Part shown: one piece after another, positions 17,239-22,738 of the stretch
Layout of the letters: each line of letters starts with the position of its first letter
Position numbering within the stretch: position 1 is the stretch's first letter
From: CAYQQK01 sp964420065
Lineage (GTDB): Bacteria > Bacillota > Dethiobacteria > DTU022
Length of the DNA stretch: 22,738 nucleotides
Reading direction: 5' to 3'
NCBI GenBank assembly: GCA_964420065.1
Contig: CAYQQK010000024.1
Location: 1-22,738, forward strand
Translations under genes and position numbers: made by a program
The notes under the pieces: model-generated
The model's database searches: none
Told to the model about the DNA's origin: nothing
What the model saw: only the letters and a program-made list of their open reading frames with translations

Positions 17239-19128
17239 CTAGTGTTCCTCAAAATCGGCATCGACCACGTCGTTGTCCGCGCCGCCGGGAGTTTGACCCG
17301 GGTCGGACCGCGCCCCGGCCGCGCCGCCCGACATCCCGGAAGCGGCTCCGGCCAGGGTGTGAGCGGCCTGCTGCAGGTCGTCCTTCAAGGCACGCACCCG
17401 CTCCAAGGGCGCATCTTCTTGCAGCGCCGCGCGCAGGTCGCCGAGCAACTGTTCAAGGCGGGCCTTTTCGTGCACGGGCACCCGACCGCCCGGATCCCGC
17501 AACTGCCTTTCGACCTGGTAGGCAAGGCTGTCGGCCTCGTTGCGCGCCTCAACCGCGCGGCGGTGTTGCTTGTCCGCGGCGGCATGTGCGGCGGCCGCCT
17601 GCACCATGCGCTCGATCTCGGTCCGATCCAGGTTGGTCGAGCCGCTGATGGTCACGGTCTGCTCAATGCCGGTGGCCTTGTCCCGGGCGGAAACTTCAAG
17701 GATACCGTTGGCGTCAATGTCGAAGGTCACTTCGATCTGGGGCACGCCCCGGGGCGCCGTGGGGATCCCTTCCAGTTTGAATTGTCCCAGGGAACGGTTG
17801 TCCCGGGCCAGTTCCCGTTCGCCCTGCAGAATATGAATATCGACCGCGGTCTGGTTGTCCTCGGCGGTCGAAAAAACCTGGCCGTGGCGGGTCGGAATGG
17901 TCGTGTTGCGTTCGATCATGCGGGTCATGACCCCGCCCAGGGTTTCGATCCCCAGAGAGAGAGGGGTGACATCGAGCAGGACGACGTCCTCCACTTCCCC
18001 GGCCAGCACCCCGGCCTGGATGGCCGCGCCCATGGCCACGACCTCGTCCGGGTTGACACTCTGGTTGGGTTCCCGGCCGGTCATCTCCCGCACCAGCCGC
18101 TGCACCGCCGGCATCCGCGTCGCCCCGCCGACCAGGATCACCGTGTCCAGATCCCGCACCGACATTTTGGCATCATCGAGGGCGGCCTGGACCGGAGGGC
18201 GACAGCGCTCGACCAGGTGGTGGGTCAGAACTTCCAGCCTGGCCCGGGTCAATTTCAGATCCAGGTGCTTCGGTCCGGCGGCGTCGGCGGTAATGAAGGG
18301 GATGCTGATTCCGGTCTCAAGAGTGCTGGACAGTTCAATCTTGGCCCGTTCCGCCGCTTCGATCAGGCGCTGCAGAGCCCGGCTGTCCTGGAGCAGGTCG
18401 ATGCCGTGATCGCGTTTGAATTCCCCGGCGAGCCAGTCCACAATTTCTTTGTCAAAGTTGTCCCCGCCGAGATGGGTGTCCCCGCTGGTGGCTTTGACCT
18501 CAAACACGCCGTCGCCGACTTCAAGGATGGAAACGTCGAAGGTGCCGCCGCCAAGATCAAAAACCAGGATGGTCTCGTTCTCTTTCTTGCCCAACCCGTA
18601 GGCCAGGGAGGCCGCCGTGGGTTCGTTGATGATCCGGAGCACGTCCAAGCCGGCAATTTTACCGGCGTCCTTGGTCGCCTGCCGCTGGGCGTCGTTGAAA
18701 TAGGCCGGGACGGTGATGACCGCGCCGGTCACTTTTTCGCCAAGATGTTTGGCGGCGTCATCAACCAGCTTTTTGATCACCTGGGCGGAGATCTCTTCCG
18801 GAGCGTACTGTTTCCCCTGGAGATCGAAACGGACCGCATCGTTCGGGCCGGAAACGAGGGCATAGGGTACCAGCCGGCGTTCTTCCTCCACTTCATGAAG
18901 ACGCCGCCCGATGAAACGTTTGACCGAAAAAAGAGTATTCCGAGGGTTCAGGGCAGCCTGGCGTTTGGCCAGCTGGCCGACCAGCCTTTCGCCGGATTCT
19001 TTGAACGCAACCACCGAAGGGGTGGTGCGGGAACCTTCGGCACTGGTGACCACCACCGGCTGGCCGTTCTCGATAACGGCCACGGCCGAAAAGGTGGTCC
19101 CCAGATCGATCCCTACCGCTTTACCCAT
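17239..19128 (-). CDS. dnaK: Hsp70 chaperone DnaK
   Basis: A Hsp70 of 629 aa, full length. The nucleotide-binding domain has phosphate loop 1 GIDLGTTFSAVAV (6-18), AVITVPAYFNDAQRQATKDA, INEPTAASLAYGLG, phosphate loop 2 LVFDLGGGTFDVSIL and VILVGGATRMPAVQ. The interdomain linker VVLLDVTPLSLG leads into the substrate-binding domain (IPTRHGQVFSTAEDNQTAVDI). A helical lid follows, and the tail ends DADFEEH. The ATG has GAGGTGA upstream. It is first in the order dnaK-dnaJ-cbpM-clpB; no grpE or hrcA is in the window, so this may be a second DnaK system serving ClpB, with nucleotide exchange from a GrpE encoded elsewhere. No CIRCE or HAIR operator was found in the leader, so its heat control is unknown. 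Confidence 0.97.
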   Translation of the reverse strand: MGKAVGIDLGTTFSAVAVIENGQPVVVTSAEGSRTTPSVVAFKESGERLVGQLAKRQAALNPRNTLFSVKRFIGRRLHEVEEERRLVPYALVSGPNDAVRFDLQGKQYAPEEISAQVIKKLVDDAAKHLGEKVTGAVITVPAYFNDAQRQATKDAGKIAGLDVLRIINEPTAASLAYGLGKKENETILVFDLGGGTFDVSILEVGDGVFEVKATSGDTHLGGDNFDKEIVDWLAGEFKRDHGIDLLQDSRALQRLIEAAERAKIELSSTLETGISIPFITADAAGPKHLDLKLTRARLEVLTHHLVERCRPPVQAALDDAKMSVRDLDTVILVGGATRMPAVQRLVREMTGREPNQSVNPDEVVAMGAAIQAGVLAGEVEDVVLLDVTPLSLGIETLGGVMTRMIERNTTIPTRHGQVFSTAEDNQTAVDIHILQGERELARDNRSLGQFKLEGIPTAPRGVPQIEVTFDIDANGILEVSARDKATGIEQTVTISGSTNLDRTEIERMVQAAAAHAAADKQHRRAVEARNEADSLAYQVERQLRDPGGRVPVHEKARLEQLLGDLRAALQEDAPLERVRALKDDLQQAAHTLAGAASGMSGGAAGARSDPGQTPGGADNDVVDADFEEH

Positions 19129-19516
19129 ATCAGTTCACCTCGCCTGGATTTTCAACCTTCAAGCTTAGCTTAACCAACGGGTTTGATTACCCCGGAAAAC
19201 GGTACAGCATCTCCGTGTTTGCCGCCCGGAGCGGCAAGCCGAGGGATAAACCGGTCCGGCCGAATTCAATTGTGCCGTTAGTTTGCGCTGTCTGTGCTCA
19301 ATATTTTAACCTTTTTGCCAAAAGTTCGCAACCGTCCGCAATCATCGCGCGGGTTTTGCCGCTGCCGGACGACGGGCCGGCAGGCCGGTCCTGTTACCGT
19401 GGAGAAAACAAGAGACAAACGGGCGGGCGGGAATGTGCGCTTTACTGCACCCATGCTTTGGTGTTTAATGGGGGCAGCACGTTAACCCCGATCGATGCAT
19501 TTGGGGAGGTTTTGCC
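19129..19516. promoter_or_regulatory. Divergent intergenic region between dnaK and thrC
   Basis: A 388-bp spacer read outward in both directions. No gene is supported. The dnaK side was checked for CIRCE (TTAGCACTC-N9-GAGTGCTAA) and HspR HAIR sites; neither is visible. An imperfect palindrome TTCAAGC-TTA-GCTTAA lies near 19157-19172, close to the dnaK start. The stretch 19290-19330 is AT-rich. The middle (about 19355-19395) has GC-rich inverted segments (GGGCCGGCAGGCCGG). The thrC promoter is given as a separate feature. Confidence 0.5.
19441..19469 (+). promoter_or_regulatory. Probable promoter of thrC
   Basis: TTTACT (19441-19446) and TTTAAT (19464-19469) are separated by exactly 17 bp, matching the -35 at four of six and the -10 at five of six positions. 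Transcription would start near 19476, leaving a leader of about 40 nt with GGGGAGG before the ATG. Confidence 0.45.
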
Positions 19517-21010
19517 ATGTTCTACCGCAGCACCAGGGGCGGGGCGGAGCCCGTTTTGGCTTCAACGGCCATTGTTACCGGAATCGCCCCGGACGGGGGG
19601 CTTTACGTCCCCGCCAAACCGCTTCACTTTGACCGGGCCTTGATCGCTTCCCTGAGGTCAAAATCCTACGCCGAGCGGGCGTTGGCGATCTTGCAGCCCT
19701 ACCTGCCCGAATTTGAACGGCCGCACCTGCAAGGCTGGCTGACGGCCGCCTACAGCCGGGAACGTTTCGCCCCCACGGCGGTGGTCCCGCTGCACCGGGT
19801 CACGGAAAGCCTGTTTTTTCAGGAGCTCTGGCATGGCCCCACCGCCGCGTTCAAAGACCTGGCCTTGCAACTGTTGCCGTACCTGCTGGCGGGAGCGGCG
19901 AAGGCGGCAGGCGAAGCGAAGGAGATCGTGATCCTTGTGGCCACCTCCGGCGACACCGGCAAGGCCGCCCTGGAAGGGTTCCGGGACGTAGCCGGCACCC
20001 GGGTCGTGGTCTTTTTCCCGGAAGAAGGGGTCAGCGCGGTCCAGAAGAGGCAGATGATGACCCAGGAAGGACAAAACGTGCACGTGGCCGCGGTGCGCGG
20101 CAATTTCGACGACGCCCAGGCGGGGGTGAAAGAGCTCTTCGGCGACCCGGCCCTGGGCCGCGCCCTGGCAGCGCGCGGGTTTCGCCTTTCTTCGGCCAAT
20201 TCGATCAACTGGGGTCGCCTGGTCCCCCAGATCGCCTACTATTTTTCGGCCTATCTGGACCTGGTCCGGGAGCGGGTGTTACAGGGCGGCGATCCGGTCA
20301 ACTTCGTGGTGCCGACCGGCAATTTCGGCAATATCATGGCCGGTTTTTACGCCCGCCGGGCGGGGTTGCCGGTGGGGCGGCTCGTCTGTGCGGCCAATAC
20401 CAATGATGTTTTGACCGGGTTTATCCGGAACGGTATTTACGATGCCGGCCGCCCCCTGGTGCGCACCGCATCTCCTTCGATGGATATTTTGGTTTCGAGC
20501 AACCTCGAGCGGCTCCTTTTTGAACTGACCGGGGATGCCGCCGCGGTGCGGCGATGGATGGGCGCCCTTGCCGCCAACAGACGCTATGCGGTCGATGCGG
20601 CCACCCGGCGGGAGGTGGATGCAGCCTTCTGGTCGGACCGGGCCGGGGAAGAAGAAACCGCGGCGGCAATCGCCCGCTGTTACCGGCGCTGGAACTACCT
20701 GATCGACCCTCACACCGCGGTCGGCCTGGCGGTTTATGAAAAATATGCGGCCGCGACCGGGGACCTCACCCCGACGATTATTCTTTCGACGGCGAGCCCC
20801 TTCAAGTTCAATGCGAGCGTGGCCCGAGCGATCCTGGAGCCGGGGCGGGTCGAGGGGCGGACGGAAGAGGAGCTGCTGGAGATTCTGGCGGCGGAGACGG
20901 GGCAGGCGGTGCCGGCGGGGTTGTGCGGCCTGGAGCAAAAGCCGGTCCTGCACCGCACGGTGGTGGACCGGGAGGAAATGAAGGAGACAGTTCTCGGGTT
21001 TTTACGGTAG
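19517..21010 (+). CDS. thrC: Threonine synthase
   Basis: A protein of 497 aa, the only plus-strand gene. It is a PLP-dependent fold-type II enzyme converting O-phosphohomoserine to threonine. The N-terminal MFYRSTRG, with APDGGLYVP shortly after it, is typical of the long (ThrC class 1) form. HGPTAAFKD carries the PLP-binding Lys113, and LVATSGDTGKAA is the phosphate-binding loop. FRLSSANSINWGRLVPQ and VPTGNFGNIMAGFYA are further family blocks. The ATG has GGGGAGG 7 nt upstream. It stands alone, with no hom or thrB next to it. It runs divergently from dnaK and convergently towards the YchF-type gene. No attenuator or T-box was recognised in the short leader. Confidence 0.97.
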   Translation: MFYRSTRGGAEPVLASTAIVTGIAPDGGLYVPAKPLHFDRALIASLRSKSYAERALAILQPYLPEFERPHLQGWLTAAYSRERFAPTAVVPLHRVTESLFFQELWHGPTAAFKDLALQLLPYLLAGAAKAAGEAKEIVILVATSGDTGKAALEGFRDVAGTRVVVFFPEEGVSAVQKRQMMTQEGQNVHVAAVRGNFDDAQAGVKELFGDPALGRALAARGFRLSSANSINWGRLVPQIAYYFSAYLDLVRERVLQGGDPVNFVVPTGNFGNIMAGFYARRAGLPVGRLVCAANTNDVLTGFIRNGIYDAGRPLVRTASPSMDILVSSNLERLLFELTGDAAAVRRWMGALAANRRYAVDAATRREVDAAFWSDRAGEEETAAAIARCYRRWNYLIDPHTAVGLAVYEKYAAATGDLTPTIILSTASPFKFNASVARAILEPGRVEGRTEEELLEILAAETGQAVPAGLCGLEQKPVLHRTVVDREEMKETVLGFLR

Positions 21011-21030
21011 CAGCGATACAGATCCCTGCT

Positions 21031-21170
21031 CTCCCCCCCTCACCCTACCCTCTCCCTCCCCCCGCGGGGGGAGGAGAGGGTACAAAATGCGTTTGCGGGG
21101 GACGGTGAAACGGGGACGGTTCTTCTTTGGGCACCAAAGATTTGGTAGATCGACCGCAAGAACCGTCCCC
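21031..21170. repeat. Family A hairpin plus family B inverted repeat between convergent genes
   Basis: A hairpin of CTCTCCCTCCCCCC / GCGGGGGGAGGAGAG form (about 21047-21077) lies 40 nt after the thrC stop; it has no T-tract, so terminator function is uncertain. Then come GGGGGACGGTGAAAC and a short family B element: left arm GGGGACGGTTCTT from 21112 and right arm GATCGACCGCAAGAACCGTC up to 21170. The last base of the arm is also the last base of the stop codon of the YchF-type gene. Confidence 0.8.
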
Positions 21171-22237
21171 TAGACGTTGAAACGGAAGGTGATCACGTCA
21201 CCGTCCTGAACGAGGTAATCTTTCCCCTCGAGACGAAAGAGGCCCTTTTCCCGGACCCGGGCGGTTCCGCCCTGCTCGCGGAGAGCGTCGAACGGGAAGA
21301 CCTCGGCCCGGATGAAACCCCGTTCCATGTCGCTGTGCACCTTGCCGGCGGCCCGGCGGGCGGCGGTCCCTTCACGGATGGTCCAGGCCCGGACCTCGTC
21401 GTCGCCGACCGTAAAAAAGGAAAGCAGCCCCAAACGACGGTAGGCAGACCGGGCCAGCAGCGCCAACCCCGGTTCTTCGAGGCCGTAACCGGCCATGAAA
21501 TCATCGCGCTCTTTCGGGTCCAGCCGGCCGATCTCCAGCTCGACCAGGGCGCATATTTCCAGCAACGGAGCTCCGGCCCCGGCGGCATGTTCGCGAATTT
21601 TTTCCCGATCCGGGTAACCGCCCGCGGCAAGCTGATTTTCGTCCAGGTTGATCACGACCAGCAGCGGTTTATCGGTCAGGAAACTTTGCCCCCCGAGGGC
21701 CTCCCGGTTTTCCGGGCTCAGCGGCAACGAAGCCGGGGGCCGTTCTTCTTCAAGGGCCTCCCGGACCCGTTCGAGGGCTGCAATCTGCCGCTGTGCATCA
21801 TGGGGCGTTTTGCGGGCCTCCCGCAGGCGGGCGATCCGGTTTTCCACCGTGGCCAGATCCGCCAGATACAGTTCGGTCCGGAAGTCCCGCAGCTCCCGGT
21901 ACGGGCGGGGCTCCCCGGCCGCTTCGGAACAAAAAGCACGCACAACCTGGACCAGGGCATCGGCCCCCCGGACCTCCTCCAGGAGCCGGGCCATACGCCC
22001 GGCCCGGCCGCCTTCGGAAAGAACCCCGGGGATATCCTTGAACTGGATCCGGGCATACACTGTCCGCTCCGGCCGGTAGAGCTCCTCCAGGTAAGCCAGG
22101 CGCCGGTCGGGGACGACGGCACTGCCGGTGTGGACCTCCCCCGTCCCGGAGAACCCGGTTTCCTGTTCCGAACCGGTGAGCAGGTTGAATAGAGTCGTTT
22201 TACCCGTAAAAGGCATCCCAACGAGCCCGATCTGCAA
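21170..22237 (-). CDS. YchF/Obg-family nucleotide-binding protein with TGS domain
   Basis: A P-loop protein of 355 aa. The TTG at 22237 is preferred: GTGAGG lies 5 nt upstream, it yields the family start MQIGLVG, and the promoter-like -10 at 22274 leaves room for a leader. ATG at 22258 is the alternative. G1 is GMPFTGKT instead of the usual GLPNVGKS, G3 is DIPG, and the G4 position reads NLDE, matching the NxxE of YchF/OLA1 proteins, which prefer ATP to GTP. A coiled-coil insert spans ~115-190. The C-terminal TGS domain ends with DGDVITFRFNV. It is a divergent member; YchF binds ribosomes and takes part in redox and translation control, but this paralogue may differ. It is convergent with thrC. 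Confidence 0.9.
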   Translation of the reverse strand: MQIGLVGMPFTGKTTLFNLLTGSEQETGFSGTGEVHTGSAVVPDRRLAYLEELYRPERTVYARIQFKDIPGVLSEGGRAGRMARLLEEVRGADALVQVVRAFCSEAAGEPRPYRELRDFRTELYLADLATVENRIARLREARKTPHDAQRQIAALERVREALEEERPPASLPLSPENREALGGQSFLTDKPLLVVINLDENQLAAGGYPDREKIREHAAGAGAPLLEICALVELEIGRLDPKERDDFMAGYGLEEPGLALLARSAYRRLGLLSFFTVGDDEVRAWTIREGTAARRAAGKVHSDMERGFIRAEVFPFDALREQGGTARVREKGLFRLEGKDYLVQDGDVITFRFNV

Positions 22238-22273
22238 AAGAACCTCACTCCCATACATGTCCTGACTTCAGTC

Positions 22274-22282
22274 ATTGTAACA
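22274..22282 (-). promoter_or_regulatory. Possible extended -10 promoter of the YchF-type gene
   Basis: The minus strand reads TGTTACAAT, an extended -10 (TGn plus TACAAT, five of six). No good -35 is present, which extended -10 promoters tolerate. The start of transcription near 22267 gives a leader of about 30 nt for the TTG start but only about 9 nt for the ATG at 22258. Confidence 0.4.
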
Positions 22283-22319
22283 TGTTTTTACCGGCGATGA
22301 GAACAACGCGGTCCATAAA

Positions 22320-22351
22320 CAAGGGGTCTTCCCTGCAGGGAAGACCCCTTG
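22320..22351. terminator. Perfect 32-bp palindrome, likely terminator of the LysM gene
   Basis: CAAGGGGTCTTCCC, a central TGCA, and GGGAAGACCCCTTG form an exact inverted repeat. It lies 25 nt after the stop of the LysM gene and before the promoter of the YchF-type gene. On the minus strand it is followed by TTTATGG, a weak T-tract. It may act as a terminator, although a bound protein is possible because the palindrome is exact. Confidence 0.6.
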
Positions 22352-22376
22352 CCCCGGGCGACAGCACACTATGTTC

Positions 22377-22738
22377 CTATTCGCCGGGTGCCCGTTCATG
22401 ATCGGGATGCGACGGACGCGGTTCCTTGTCGTGATCCGGGTGCGGCGGCGGACAAGGCTTTGAATGGGGACAGGGCACGCACAGGACGTCACAGGGGAAG
22501 ATCAGGCCCGGATCGGTAATGTGCGGGTTGGCATCGATCAGCTCCTGCAACGAAACCTTGAAACGTTTGGCAATCAAAAACATGGTCTCCCCCTTCTGCA
22601 CCGTGTAACGATCTTTGAAATCGCGAGGGCAGTGATCGGGAATGCGACAGGTGGGCTTGTCGTTACCCGGCACGCAAAGGACATCACAGGGGAAGATCAG
22701 GCCCGGATCGGTAATGTGCGGGTTGGCGTCGATCAGCT
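22377..22738 (-). CDS. LysM-domain protein, 5' end outside the window
   Basis: The frame is open to the window edge, so only the last 120 residues are seen. One complete LysM domain reads DRYTVQKGETMFLIAKRF, then KVSLQELIDANPHITDPGLI. A preceding one is cut by the edge but shows LIDANPHITDPGLIFPCDVL. LysM modules bind peptidoglycan or chitin-like glycans. Each is followed by Cys-rich text (FPCDVLCVP). The tail is a Pro/His/Asp/Glu linker (PPPHPDHDKEPRPSHPDHE). Clostridial proteins of this type are often spore- or wall-associated. A GTG at 22673 could be mistaken for the start, but the LysM sequence continues upstream of it. Confidence 0.88.
   Translation of the reverse strand, partial: LIDANPHITDPGLIFPCDVLCVPGNDKPTCRIPDHCPRDFKDRYTVQKGETMFLIAKRFKVSLQELIDANPHITDPGLIFPCDVLCVPCPHSKPCPPPHPDHDKEPRPSHPDHERAPGE
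22474..22738. repeat. 195-bp direct repeat within the LysM gene
   Basis: Positions 22474-22543 and 22669-22738 match at 67 of 70 bases, with a spacing of 195 bp (65 codons). The repeat encodes the end of a LysM domain and the following Cys-containing segment. The second copy runs out of the window, so the array may hold more units. Confidence 0.85.

Noticed and set aside
16273..19173. 966-codon plus-strand reading frame opposite dnaJ and dnaK
   Set aside because: It lies antisense to two clear conserved genes; such frames arise from high GC at third codon positions. It shows no family motif.
19129..19260. CIRCE or HAIR heat-shock operator before dnaK
   Set aside because: Neither TTAGCACTC-N9-GAGTGCTAA nor the HspR-type inverted repeat is present; only an imperfect AAGCTTAGCTT palindrome.

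Overview
The window looks like a chromosomal segment of a high-GC, Gram-positive anaerobe of the Clostridia/Firmicutes type. The evidence is strong AGGAGG-type Shine-Dalgarno sites, GTG and TTG starts, a CWB2 (cell-wall-binding repeat) surface protein, an OmpR/HisKA pair of low-GC Gram-positive style, a LysM protein and a DnaK/CbpM/ClpB chaperone cluster. The lineage is inferred from gene content; no rRNA or tRNA gene is present. Fourteen protein genes are supported. All but one (threonine synthase) are on the minus strand, so they are best read from high to low coordinates.

Layout from left to right. 1-393: a 169-bp GC-rich tandem repeat. 477-3818: a large secreted CWB2 / Ig-like surface protein with a rho-independent terminator. 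3819-4265: a gene-free leader. 4266-6997: an operon of a DUF4342-like membrane protein, a response regulator and a histidine kinase. 7194-7517 and 12760-13083: two nearly identical MTH1187-family thiamine-binding proteins. 7654-11654: an envelope-polysaccharide set, with a membrane nucleotide-sugar 4,6-dehydratase, an unrecognised 387-aa protein with its own consensus promoter, and an initiating sugar transferase. 11884-12513: a LUD-domain protein. 13221-19128: a dnaK-dnaJ-cbpM-clpB chaperone operon without grpE. 19517-21010: threonine synthase, divergent from dnaK. 21170-22237: a divergent YchF-type GTPase/ATPase, convergent with thrC. 22377-22738: a LysM protein cut by the window end.

The most unusual layer is the intergenic DNA. 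Two repeat families fill many of the gaps. Family A is a C-run/G-run hairpin, typically with a GCAA loop, whose C-runs give the opposite strand four or five G-runs separated by single bases. Family B is an inverted repeat ending in GGGGACGGTTCT...AGAACCGTCCCC with an AT-rich core, which looks like a REP or MITE-type element. The repeats sit flush against stop codons and just upstream of Shine-Dalgarno sites. In three genes (histidine kinase, dehydratase, clpB) they run into the reading frame and encode the last residues and the stop codon. No CRISPR array, intact transposase, prophage or RNA gene was seen.
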